A stretch of DNA of 25,584 nucleotides from DATBGS01 sp036557885 (GCA_036557885.1 DATBGS010000142.1:1-25584); one strand, 5' to 3'; counted from the first letter of the stretch, positions 14,677-21,779 are shown. Notes: generated from the sequence alone by a model not told the origin. Program-made: numbers and translations.

Positions 14677-15288
14677 TCATTGGCCGGGCGGCTCCTCTGG
14701 CGCGCCTACAAGCCAGCGCAGGCGCTCAATCAATTGACGATACTGGTCTTCCACTTCCGCTTTGATGTGCAACTCCACGCCTGGGGCCAGTTCCCAGCGA
14801 TACCATAGTTCTTTCCCACCGGCCTGTCCCTTCGGGGAAGCCGGACGCGCCGCGCGCTGCGAGTAGACCCCGGAACTCGCCGCATTGGACGACGCGGGAA
14901 GCTGTTTGTTCTTCTGTGCTGGCACGCCTTGTCTGGCGTCCTGGGCACGGTTGAGCAGCGCCGAGATATAGTCTTTGGGAGAGGGCGCCTGCGACCTGCG
15001 CTCCAGCTCAGCCGCCTGCTGCTCCTGCTCGGCCAGCAGCGCCTGCACCTCCTCCAGCGAAAGCCGCCCCATCACACTGCGCATTTCCGCCAGGGGCACA
15101 TGCTGCTCGGCCAGCCGCCGAATCAGTTGCAGCCGCAGCAGATGCCCCTCGCCATAGCTGGCCCCTTTGCCCCGCGTCCCTGGCCCCGGCAGCAGCCCTT
15201 CGCTGATATAGAAGCGGATGGTGCGCACCGGCACCTGCACTCGTTCCGCCAGTTCTTCAAGCGTCAGTTCGCGTTCATGCACTTCCAT
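14677..15288 (-). CDS. MerR family transcriptional regulator, 203 aa
   Basis: The start is ATG 15288, six bases after the -10 box (see promoter); the longer frame would start inside the -35 box. The winged helix-turn-helix is clear: LTLEELAERVQVPVRTIRFYISEGLLPGPG...YGEGHLLRLQLIRRLAEQHVPLAEMRSVMGRLS (about residues 7-75). A coiled-coil dimerisation helix follows (EEVQALLAEQEQQAAELERR), then a disordered linker and a C-terminal effector-like part WYRWELAPGVELHIKAEVEDQYRQLIERLRWLV. No conserved metal-binding cysteines are seen, so it is not a mercury- or copper-type member. It probably regulates itself and the VWA gene; the inducer is unknown. Confidence 0.9.
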   Translation of the reverse strand: MEVHERELTLEELAERVQVPVRTIRFYISEGLLPGPGTRGKGASYGEGHLLRLQLIRRLAEQHVPLAEMRSVMGRLSLEEVQALLAEQEQQAAELERRSQAPSPKDYISALLNRAQDARQGVPAQKNKQLPASSNAASSGVYSQRAARPASPKGQAGGKELWYRWELAPGVELHIKAEVEDQYRQLIERLRWLVGAPEEPPGQ

Positions 15289-15294
15289 GCGCCA

Positions 15295-15324
15295 ATAATA
15301 ACACAGTAACAGTGTCACTGTCAA
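15295..15324 (-). promoter_or_regulatory. MerR-operon promoter with internal palindrome, leaderless start
   Basis: Minus strand TTGACA (15319-15324), 18-bp spacer, TATTAT (15295-15300), then exactly 6 nt (TGGCGC) to the ATG. The spacer contains ACAGTG-A-CACTGT, overlapping the -35 box, and a further half-like TTACTGTG, suggesting an autoregulatory operator. The transcription start should fall at or next to the ATG. Confidence 0.7.
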
Positions 15325-15375
15325 TAGTCATGGGTGTGAATTTGCTCACATTTGCCAAAACTGAACCTGGGGCAC

Positions 15376-15409
15376 AAGAAAAGGGCGCCGTTCCGAAAAA
15401 CAGCGCCCC
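15376..15409 (-). terminator. Rho-independent terminator of the glycine-rich exoprotein gene
   Basis: On the minus strand GGGCGC (15403-15408) pairs with GCGCCC (15383-15388) around a 14-nt loop, followed by TTTTCTTG. It begins 20 bp after the stop codon at 15429. Confidence 0.75.
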
Positions 15410-15428
15410 GCCAAAAATGTGTTGCTTC

Positions 15429-16241
15429 TTAGTGGATAATCTGCACCGAGCCGCTCTGGGCGTACTCCAGTTCGCCGCCAGAGAAGCCACCACCGCCACC
15501 GCCACCGCCGCTCAATGGGGCAGCCGACGCGATAAAGAATCCACTGCCGCCGTTACTGCTCAATGATGGAGGTGACGAGATGCTGACCGTACCAAAGCTC
15601 AGCGTTCCAGTAACAATTGCCGCGCGGTTCGTCCCAACGAAATGGTTGTTGATGATGGTGCCCGGTGAACGGAAATGGCTGATGTCTACCTGCTTCGAGG
15701 TCGCCCCGATGCCCTGCCACGCCAGGTTCACCGTAACCGTGAAGATGGTGCCAGTGTTAGAGTCAAACACCGGGATGTCGCCGCTCAAGCTGGCGCTGTT
15801 CAGCGCTTTATCAGCTTGAAAATCCAGCCCAGACGCTTGCCCGAAGTCATCCACAAACGTGTTATTGCAGAAATCATCCTGGAAGAGAGAGATAAACACA
15901 GTTGTTCCATCAACCTGTGGGCCAGGTGGATTGTGCGTGACACTCTCCATTGCTTCCACAAATCCACTCGTCTGCACGCACCCGTCAGCGCTGGCGCTAA
16001 AGAAATCAACAAGCGCCGTACTGCCCTTGAATGTGCAAACCGGCCCGTTGGTCGTCACACATCCGCCACCGCCGCCACCGCTCGCGTGGGCCACGCTTGC
16101 CGTCTGGCCGTTGGCGGGCAAGAAATGCACCACCAGGCCAGCGCCCACCAACACCAGAGCGCTCATCACCAGGCCAATAGCCACCACACGCCCCTTAGAG
16201 AAGATGCTTTTACGTGGGGATTCCAGAGGTTCCTTTTCCAT
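15429..16241 (-). CDS. Membrane-anchored or secreted glycine-rich exoprotein, 270 aa
   Basis: The start is ATG 16241: GAGGAG lies 6 nt upstream, overlapping the earlier in-frame ATG at 16259. A charged N-terminus is followed by a hydrophobic signal/anchor at about 20-43 (VVAIGLVMSALVLVGAGLVVHFL), then AHASGGGGGGCV, which looks like a flexible linker after possible cleavage at VAHA-S. The body (about 60-235) is Ser/Thr/Asn rich and beta-like, with four cysteines able to form disulfides (CVTTNGPVCTF; DGCVQTS; DDFCNNTF). A second run of eight glycines precedes a C-terminal GELEYAQSGSVQIIH. No family recognised. Exported unknown-function protein with own terminator. Confidence 0.7.
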   Translation of the reverse strand: MEKEPLESPRKSIFSKGRVVAIGLVMSALVLVGAGLVVHFLPANGQTASVAHASGGGGGGCVTTNGPVCTFKGSTALVDFFSASADGCVQTSGFVEAMESVTHNPPGPQVDGTTVFISLFQDDFCNNTFVDDFGQASGLDFQADKALNSASLSGDIPVFDSNTGTIFTVTVNLAWQGIGATSKQVDISHFRSPGTIINNHFVGTNRAAIVTGTLSFGTVSISSPPSLSSNGGSGFFIASAAPLSGGGGGGGGFSGGELEYAQSGSVQIIH

Positions 16242-16334
16242 ACGGTACTCCTCATTCATTACGCTGATCGGTGTACGTCATATACCAGGGAATTGATCAG
16301 CTAGAACAGTTTAGTCTGCTGATGCACAAATCCC

Positions 16335-16375
16335 CTATGAACTGGCTCACACATTTTCTGTGAAGCAGTTCATAG
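16335..16375. repeat. 41-bp inverted repeat at the outer transposon end
   Basis: CTATGAACTG (16335-16344) and CAGTTCATAG (16366-16375) are perfect 10-bp arms; TCACA and TGTGA form an inner stem. The right arm overlaps the inferred end of the outer element (AACTAT on the minus strand, 16372-16377). Lacks a T-run. Confidence 0.6.
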
Positions 16376-16470
16376 TTCGATGAAATGACTGCAATCACTT
16401 CACCGCTTGACCTACGTCCGTTGATCCTACAACTGGACGGGCGGATGCACTACGAGCACCCGTTGGAGTG
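16372..16470 (-). ncRNA. Candidate omega RNA 3' part, outer element
   Basis: The 78 bp after the tnpB stop are about 86% identical to those of the inner element, better conserved than expected for a spacer. Two hairpins can form: ACGGG/CTCGT (16452-16463, one G-U) and a 9-bp stem TGAAGTGAT-TGCA-GTCATTTCA (16381-16402, G-U pairs included). In TnpB systems the guide RNA covers the end of tnpB and the right end, with the guide taken from the adjoining DNA; here that would be sequence running leftward from 16371. Confidence 0.5.
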
Positions 16471-17631
16471 CCTGAACCACTCTTGATGCCGCGTTTGCAG
16501 CAGCAGCTTGATTTCCTGCCGGTTCTGGCAATTCCTGATCTCTTGATCGTTCAACCGATCTGCCGTGTTTCCGGCGGCGTTGACATCGGCATGGGCTGCA
16601 TGCCGACAACACCAGCAGCAAAACGTTTGCTGACTTGGCCGGTTCACACGGGACACATGATGGCACACGCGACATTCCTGAGAGGAATAGGCACTCTTCA
16701 CCTTTTGAGCACGTTGCTTGCGCTTCAAGGCGCCCCAGGCAAGCTGTTTGGGAATATGGGCCAGATTGGAAGCGTAGAGGTAGGCGTTCATGCGGCGGCT
16801 TTTGAACTTCATCGTTCTCACCGACAACTGCTCATAGGCTACCTGATAGCCTGCATGGTCCGCATAGAACTGATTCACCGCGCGGTTAATCTCTTGTCGG
16901 ACATGGCGTGCTAGTTTCTGATTGCGCGTCGAGGGCAACTTTTTCACGCCCTTCTTCTCCAAACAGGCGCGGAGTTTGGCTTTGCGGCGGCGCTTCGCTC
17001 GGTCCCGCTTGTGTCGCGCTGCAAGCTTGCCATGAAACGTCCCATAGGACTTGCCAGTAGAAGTGGTGATGAAATTGGCAATGCCCACGTCCACGCCCAC
17101 CACTGGCGCCGCCTGGGGCGTCTCGATCTTGACCTCTTCGGTGTAAGACAGGGTGAGCCACCAGCCATTCGTCTTGCGCGTCAGGGTCACACTCGTATTG
17201 ACTTGCTTACCTTCCAATGCGGTCTGGTGGTAGGGAGCCAACTTCACAGGCAAGAGCAGCGGCTTGCCGCGCTCTAACGTACTGAGGCGCAGCCAATACT
17301 CAAACGTGCTGTCCTCTGACTTCTCCAGGAGCGCAACATTGGCATTGACTTGCAGGCAGATTTCTTTCAGGACCGGCGTGTTCCACTCTTTCCACACGGG
17401 CGGCGGCTCATCGGGCTTGTGCTTCTCTTCCCATGCAGCATACGCTTCTTGGAACTCTTCTAGCGCATTCTCACGATTGGAACGCCAGCTTTGCGCAATC
17501 CCTGCGGCCTGTTGGATCGCCACGCGCTGCCACCGTTGCGAGAGGGGCGAATCAAAGCAAGGAGCGATGTACTTGCCTGGCGTCGCTTCCATGACAAAGT
17601 GCGTGGTGTACTGCTGACAGAGGGCCAGATA
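16450..17631 (-). pseudogene. tnpB: tnpB of the outer element, codons 31-422 (5' end cut off by the inner element)
   Basis: RNA-guided TnpB nuclease remainder: RuvC residues are intact (Asp in VVGVDVGIANF, Glu in VAYEQLSVRTM, Asp in HADVNAAGN), and the zinc finger CRVCHH...CCWCC is present. It is closely similar to the inner tnpB throughout. The first 30 codons lie at 19638-19728, beyond the inner element; joined at TAT/CTG they make 422 codons, the length of the inner gene. A frame from ATG 17655 inside the inner element's right end could still express it with MFANISFN replacing residues 1-29, so residual activity is possible. Confidence 0.85.
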
Positions 17632-17735
17632 GTTGAATGAAATGTTAGCAAACATTTCACCCCTTCACCTACGTCCGTTGATCCCACAACTAGACGGGCG
17701 GATGCACTACGGGCACCCGTTGGATTGCTTGAACC
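17632..17735 (-). ncRNA. Candidate omega RNA 3' part, inner element
   Basis: Conserved 75-bp region after the tnpB stop plus the tnpB 3' end. Hairpins: ACGGG-TG-CCCGT (17709-17720) and the perfect TGAAATGTT-TGCT-AACATTTCA (17638-17659). The adjoining guide sequence would be TATCTGGCCCTCTGTC..., that is, the outer tnpB gene itself. The 5' end cannot be placed. Confidence 0.55.
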
Positions 17736-18975
17736 ACTCCCGATGCCGCGCTTGCAGCAGCACCTTGATTTCCTGCCGGTTCAGGCAATTCCTGATCTCT
17801 TGATCGTTCAACCGATCAGCCGTGTTCTCGGAGGCGTTGACATCGGCATGGGCCTCATGCCGACAACACCAGCAGCAGAACGTCTGCTGCGTTGGCCGGT
17901 TCTCACGGGACACATGATGACAGATCTGGCATTCTTGAGAACTGTACGCGCTCTTGACCTTTTGGGCACGCTGGCGGCGTTTCAAGGCACCCCACCCAAT
18001 CTGACGCGGGATATGGGCCAGGTTGGAAGCGTACAGGTACGCATTCATGCGACGGCTCTTAAAGCGCATGGTACGAACCGACAACTGCTCGTAGGCCACC
18101 TGATAGCCCACATGGTCGGCATAGAACTGGTTGACGGCACGGTTGATTGCTTGTCGCACATGGCGGGCTAACTTCTGATTGCACGTCGAAGGGAGTTTCT
18201 TGACGCCTTTTTTCTCTAGGCAGCGGCGCAGTTTGGCTTTGCGACGGCGCTTCTCCCGATCTCGCTTGTGGCGTTTGGCGAGTTTGCCGTGAAAGGTGCC
18301 GTAGTGCTTGCCGGTTGAGGTCGTGATGAAGTTGGCAATGCCTACATCTACGCCCACGACGGGCGCGCTGTGCGGGGTGGCAATCTTCACCTCTTCCGTG
18401 TAGGAGAGCGTCAGCCACCAGCCACTCTGCTTGCGGGTCAAGGTCAGGCTCGTGTTGAGTTCCTTCCCCTCCAGCGCTGTCTTGTGATAGGCGGCTAACT
18501 TCACCGGCAAAAACAGCGGCTTGCCGCGCTCTAAGGTCGAGAGGCGCAGCCAATACTCAAACGTACTCTCCTGAGATTTCTCCAGGAGGGCGACATTGGC
18601 ATTGGCTTGCAGGCAGATTTCTTTCAGGACAGGCGTCTTCCATTCTTTCCAGACCGGGGCTGGCTCGTCTTCCTTGTGCTTCTCTTCCCAAGCTGCATAG
18701 GCTTCCTGGTACTCTTCCAAAGCGCTCTCGCGGTTGGAGCGCCAGCTTTGGGCCATGCCTGCCGCCTGTTGGATAGCGACCCGTTGCCATCGCTGCGAGA
18801 GGGGCGAGTCGAAACACGGGGCGACGTACTTATCCGGCAGGGCTTCCGTCACAAAGAGCGTCGTGTACTGCTGGCACAGCGCCAGATATTCACCTGCCAA
18901 CGTGTCGAGGGTTGCCATCTTGCTGTCATTCGTAGCATACAGCCGGATATGGGGAACCGCTCGTGTCAGTTTCAT
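17707..18975 (-). CDS. tnpB: RNA-guided TnpB nuclease of IS607-type element, 422 aa
   Basis: Full-length TnpB (usual size about 400 aa). N-terminal wedge/REC-like part (to about residue 195, with SLTLTRKQSGWWLTLSYTEE), then a RuvC domain: Asp at about 209 (GVDVGIANF), Glu at about 296 (VAYEQLSVRTM), Asp at about 378 (HADVNASENTA), with a zinc finger between the last two (CQICHH...CCWCC). A Lys/Arg-rich stretch (ARHKRD-type, KRRRKAKLRRCLEKKG) follows the first motif. The start is ATG 18975, overlapping the tnpA stop (ATGA), so translation is coupled; the frame upstream to 19191 is only tnpA in another frame. It should cut DNA guided by RNA from the element's right end, preserving the element at its site. 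Confidence 0.92.
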   Translation of the reverse strand: MKLTRAVPHIRLYATNDSKMATLDTLAGEYLALCQQYTTLFVTEALPDKYVAPCFDSPLSQRWQRVAIQQAAGMAQSWRSNRESALEEYQEAYAAWEEKHKEDEPAPVWKEWKTPVLKEICLQANANVALLEKSQESTFEYWLRLSTLERGKPLFLPVKLAAYHKTALEGKELNTSLTLTRKQSGWWLTLSYTEEVKIATPHSAPVVGVDVGIANFITTSTGKHYGTFHGKLAKRHKRDREKRRRKAKLRRCLEKKGVKKLPSTCNQKLARHVRQAINRAVNQFYADHVGYQVAYEQLSVRTMRFKSRRMNAYLYASNLAHIPRQIGWGALKRRQRAQKVKSAYSSQECQICHHVSRENRPTQQTFCCWCCRHEAHADVNASENTADRLNDQEIRNCLNRQEIKVLLQARHREWFKQSNGCP

Positions 18976-19550
18976 GGCTCGCCCTCCTCTGCTTGCAGGA
19001 CGGCCAGCAGTTGGGTCTTCTTGCGGGTGGCTCGCCTGCGGCCATACAATCGGGCAGTGAATGACGTAATGATGGCAACCAGGTCTTGCATCAGGTCGTC
19101 TCTGCCGTTCTCCGCTTCGTTGACGATCACCAATTCCCGACCCTGGGCTTTCAGCAAGGTCTGGATATAGGCGATCCCAAAACGGGAGCAACGATCTTTG
19201 TGCTCAGCCACGATATGGGTCATGCTCGTATCCGCCAGCAAGCCTAGAAAGAGCGGGCGCTGGTCGTTGACCCCAGAACCACATTCCTTCACGACTTTGT
19301 TCACCTGCCAGCCCCGCGCCGCGCAAAAGGCCACAACTCGCTCTGCCTGTCCCTCCAGATTCTTGCGGTTTTCCGCAGAGGAGACGCGGGCGTAGACCGC
19401 GACCTTTTGGGGCCGCGTCGGGGCCGCTGGCACGTCCACAATGACCGTCCCAGAGGGCAACTGGTGGGCGCTCAGTTCCCCGCGCTGCCACATGCGCCAC
19501 GCGGTATGATAGCTGATGCCAAGCTGTTTGGCGTAGGCAGAAAGTTTCAT
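18972..19550 (-). CDS. tnpA: IS607-type serine recombinase TnpA, 192 aa
   Basis: N-terminal MerR-like helix-turn-helix (LSAYAKQLGISYHTAWRMWQRGELSAHQLPSGT, residues 3-36) fused to a serine recombinase catalytic domain: YARVSS with the nucleophile Ser (about 55-56), EGQAERVVAFCAARGW, LLADTSMTHIVAEHKDRCSRFG (conserved Arg residues), and RELVIVNE. The order, HTH before the catalytic domain, is specific to IS607-type transposases. The length is typical (about 190-210 aa). Catalyses excision and integration through a circular intermediate. Its promoter lies 6 nt before the ATG, giving a leaderless transcript; tnpB follows by ATGA overlap. Confidence 0.93.
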   Translation of the reverse strand: MKLSAYAKQLGISYHTAWRMWQRGELSAHQLPSGTVIVDVPAAPTRPQKVAVYARVSSAENRKNLEGQAERVVAFCAARGWQVNKVVKECGSGVNDQRPLFLGLLADTSMTHIVAEHKDRCSRFGIAYIQTLLKAQGRELVIVNEAENGRDDLMQDLVAIITSFTARLYGRRRATRKKTQLLAVLQAEEGEP

Positions 19551-19556
19551 ACAGAC

Positions 19557-19585
19557 AGCATAGCATAGAAATGCCGCTTTGTCAA
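19557..19585 (-). promoter_or_regulatory. tnpA promoter, leaderless
   Basis: Minus strand TTGACA (19580-19585), 17-bp spacer, TATGCT (19557-19562), then GTCTGT and the ATG. The -35 box lies two bases from the left-end direct repeat TATCTGGC (19587-19594), so recombinase binding could repress transcription. Confidence 0.75.
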
Positions 19586-19637
19586 ATATCTGGCATTATC
19601 TGGCTATTCTTGCTAATGAAACAAAAGTCTGGTTATT

Positions 19638-19728
19638 ATACTCTCCAGCCAACGCGTCGAGCGTTGCCATCTTGCTATCGTTGGCGGCGTAGAGCCGTAT
19701 ATGCGGTACCGCCCGTGTCAGCTTCATT
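19638..19728 (-). pseudogene. tnpB: 5' fragment of the outer tnpB (codons 1-30)
   Basis: Translates to MKLTRAVPHIRLYAANDSKM and on to LAGEY, matching the first 30 residues of the inner tnpB with three changes or fewer, then runs into the inner element's left end (AATAACCAG). It begins 3 bp after the stop of the upstream small gene. Confidence 0.85.
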
Positions 19729-19731
19729 CGA

Positions 19732-19902
19732 CTAGTGCTCCTGTTCTCGTTGACGCTCCTCAGCTTTGAGGCGAGCCAGTTCCTGGTCAGCTAACCGCTC
19801 AATCGTGTCAATCATCTGCTCATCACACATGGCTGCAATCAGTCGCAGTTTCTTATGAGTTGGTTCCCGAATGCGCAACATATTGTATGCTTTGTCTTTC
19901 AT
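19732..19902 (-). CDS. Small ribbon-helix-helix-like protein upstream of the outer tnpB, 56 aa
   Basis: MKDKAYNMLRIREPTHKKLRLIAAMCDEQMIDTIERLADQ fits a ribbon-helix-helix fold: a short strand (YNMLRIREP), helix A (THKKLRLIAAMCD), a turn with a small polar residue, and helix B (MIDTIERLADQELARLKAE), ending in a charged tail. The start is ATG 19902, six nt after the -10 box; the longer TTG start would overlap the promoter. The stop is 3 bp before the outer tnpB ATG, so they form one transcript. It occupies the place of tnpA. It could repress its own promoter, which carries ATGAT/ATCAT arms. Fold assignment is by eye. Confidence 0.65.
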   Translation of the reverse strand: MKDKAYNMLRIREPTHKKLRLIAAMCDEQMIDTIERLADQELARLKAEERQREQEH

Positions 19903-19908
19903 GTTCTG

Positions 19909-19938
19909 ATGATACAACAATCATAACAAACAAGTCAA
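19909..19938 (-). promoter_or_regulatory. Promoter of the ribbon-helix-helix gene, leaderless
   Basis: Minus strand TTGACT (19933-19938), 18-bp spacer, TATCAT (19909-19914), then CAGAAC and the ATG. ATGAT-TGTTGT-ATCAT spans the -10 box as an inverted repeat, a possible autoregulatory site. Confidence 0.65.
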
Positions 19939-20137
19939 GAGCAGCCCAAGCTGTCAATGCTACTTGCCCATCTTTGCGGCTATTTGCCCCCATTACCAAA
20001 GACGAGATGCAATACCCCTGAGAACGGAAAAAATACAGCGTTTTGCGGATGTGTTCTCTGCTGCTTGCGATATACTACAAGCAACGCCCCGCGCTTCCCC
20101 TTTGCAAGCAGACTCTATTTCTTGTGATGGAGGCTTT

Positions 20138-20959
20138 ATGAAGCAATCTCATCGCGTGCTCATGCTCGTCCCTGGAGTGCTGGCGCTGGCCCTCGCAGTT
20201 GGCTTCTACCTTCAGCTTTCCTGGGTCAAGGCGCTCTGGCCCTGGCAAGATTCCTATCTCTCGTACATCTTTCTCTCGTCCTATGCAGCCGCCATCGGCG
20301 GCGCCATCATCTGGGTAGCCCTCTCTGGCTCGCTCGCGGCAGCCAGAGGCGGCATCATCAATTTGGGGGTGGCTACCGCAGGCATGGCGTTTTCGTCCTT
20401 CCAGTTTTACCAGACCGAGCACACGCGGGGCATCCTTGTCTTGAGCGGGTTTTGCCTGGCAGCCATCCTCGGCTTTCTGGTGTTCTTCTGGCTTATTCGG
20501 CGCGTTCCCCTGCGGGATGCGCGCCCCATTCCACTCCTGGTACGCATCTCCTTTGGTGTGTTTATCGCAGCCCTCATCTTTACCTCCACCGAACTCATCT
20601 TGAAAATCCCTGTCTTCCCCTGGTCTTTGCGCCCTGAAACATCGGTGCTCTTCGGCTGGGCATTTGTAGGGGCAGCCTGCTACTTTCTCTACGCGCTGTT
20701 CCGCCCGCGCTGGGACAACGCTGGTGGGCAACTGCTGGGCTTTTTGCTCTATGATCTGGTGCTGATTGTGCCGTTTGTTGCCCGCATTCCCACTATTGAT
20801 TCCAGCCATGCCCTCAGCCTGACCGTCTATATCATCGTGCTGGTCTACAGCGGCGCGCTGGCAATCTACTATCTCTTTTTCAACAAAAGCACGCGGCGCT
20901 GGGAGAGCGCGCTCACTGCATCGAATCAGGAAGAAGTCGCGAGACTGGCAGCCAGATAA
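20138..20959 (+). CDS. Eight-TM integral membrane protein, 273 aa
   Basis: The start is ATG 20138 with GGAGG 4 nt upstream; the frame extends to 19964 but that part has no RBS and an unlikely composition. Eight hydrophobic helices: about 5-27, 44-67, 75-95, 100-123, 135-158, 170-192, 203-221 and 227-250, with a short basic C-terminal tail (RRWESALTASNQEEVARLAAR). No recognised family, no charged residues in the membrane that point to transport chemistry except ELILKI in helix 5. The downstream gene (21084) is in the same direction 124 bp later; both encode unnamed membrane proteins. Function unknown. Confidence 0.75.
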   Translation: MKQSHRVLMLVPGVLALALAVGFYLQLSWVKALWPWQDSYLSYIFLSSYAAAIGGAIIWVALSGSLAAARGGIINLGVATAGMAFSSFQFYQTEHTRGILVLSGFCLAAILGFLVFFWLIRRVPLRDARPIPLLVRISFGVFIAALIFTSTELILKIPVFPWSLRPETSVLFGWAFVGAACYFLYALFRPRWDNAGGQLLGFLLYDLVLIVPFVARIPTIDSSHALSLTVYIIVLVYSGALAIYYLFFNKSTRRWESALTASNQEEVARLAAR

Positions 20960-21083
20960 CCGCCCATCACTGGTGAGAACATTCGCAAAAAAGCCCTGCT
21001 GCAACGTTCTTCTTCACCAGAACACCACCCGCAGCAGGCACGCCGTGTTGCATCCTACTAGAAGAAGAGAGGAGTCATCACCA

Positions 21084-21704
21084 ATGGCATCACTCACCCC
21101 AGAAGCGCAGCAGCTTATCAGCAAAGCTGGTCTTGGCACCCCGACGGCAGTCTACGGGCCAGGCACCGTCTTGAACACCATAGGGTTTCTGTTCTTCGCC
21201 GCCTTTGGTGCCGCCTGGACGCTGTTGGCCGCCTCCATTACCAACAGCCCCATCATCCCAAGTAACCTCCACTTTTTCCAGAGCGAGTTTACGCCATCCG
21301 ACACCCCCTTTCAGGTGCTCCAGATTGCTTTCCCACTGTTTGGGCTGTTGTTCGTGCTGATCGCGCTTGTTTCTTTAGTGAGAACCTTCCTGAATCGGCA
21401 TTCTCGTGGGGTGGCGTGCGCCTATGGGGTCGCCTGCATCACGCGCAAACATGCTGATGCTGTTCGTTGGGAAGAGATTTTGACCGTTATACACGGGATA
21501 GACGTCCACACGACTACAACGCGCCACCAGCACGGGGGCACCACCACCTCAACCACCGTCAGCCACAAATACACCGTCCATTGCCAGGACGGGCGCAAAA
21601 TCCTCTTCGACAAGACCAGTTGCGGGAGAAAAATCCAAGACATGGGAGAGACGTTACAGGTCGAAACTGCCCGCCGGAATCAGGGCAGAAAATCCTATTA
21701 CTAG
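21084..21704 (+). CDS. Two-TM protein with cytosolic PH-like (DUF6585-like) domain, 206 aa
   Basis: The start is ATG 21084 after GAGAGGAG; the longer frame from 20973 lacks an RBS. Two hydrophobic segments at about 30-53 (LNTIGFLFFAAFGAAWTLLAASI) and 79-101 (VLQIAFPLFGLLFVLIALVSLV), then a beta-rich C-terminal domain: GVACAYGVACITRKHADAVRWEEILTVIHGI, a Thr/His-rich hairpin (TTTTRHQHGGTTTSTTVSHKYTVHCQDG) and a closing RKILFDKTS...IQDMGETLQVE. The R-W-E-E-I pattern with paired strands recalls bacterial PH-like domains such as DUF6585; that is an impression, not a proven match. Possibly co-transcribed with the gene at 20138. Confidence 0.75.
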   Translation: MASLTPEAQQLISKAGLGTPTAVYGPGTVLNTIGFLFFAAFGAAWTLLAASITNSPIIPSNLHFFQSEFTPSDTPFQVLQIAFPLFGLLFVLIALVSLVRTFLNRHSRGVACAYGVACITRKHADAVRWEEILTVIHGIDVHTTTTRHQHGGTTTSTTVSHKYTVHCQDGRKILFDKTSCGRKIQDMGETLQVETARRNQGRKSYY

Positions 21705-21779
21705 CGGCGCTACCAGCACCCGGCAGGCGCGGGGCGCCAGCAATGAGTGGTTGCCTCTCCTGAAGTGTGAACTGGCTCA

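Larger units (their letters stand above)
17632..19637 (-). mobile_element. Inner IS607-type element (tnpA + tnpB), about 2.0 kb
   Basis: Both boundaries are fixed by the host tnpB reading frame: the host reads GAGTAT at the left junction (TAT = 19638-19640) and TATCTGGCC at the right (TAT = 17629-17631), so TAT occurs at both ends and the element lies between. No host bases are lost. TnpA is a serine recombinase and TnpB an intact nuclease; the two overlap by ATGA. The left end (19551-19637) has the direct repeats TATCTGGC at 19587-19594 and 19597-19604, likely recombinase sites. The right end has a 9-bp hairpin. IS607 itself favours GG; a TA/AT core would be a variation. Confidence 0.85.
16372..19902 (-). 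mobile_element. Outer TnpB element (interrupted), with ribbon-helix-helix gene instead of tnpA
   Basis: Consists of the small gene 19732-19902, the 5' 91 bp of a tnpB (19638-19728), the inner IS607-type element, the tnpB remainder (16450-17631) and a right end that matches the inner element's right end (16372-16449). The right boundary is set by where the two right ends stop matching, just after AACTAT. The left boundary upstream of 19902 cannot be placed from this sequence. Confidence 0.7.

Noticed and set aside
16450..19191. IS200/IS605 element with Y1 transposase
   Set aside because: No HUH Y1 transposase is present; the recombinase is an IS607-type serine enzyme with an N-terminal HTH.
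19964..20137. N-terminal extension of the eight-TM protein
   Set aside because: No RBS before 19964 and an unlikely Cys/Arg-rich sequence; GGAGG lies just before ATG 20138.
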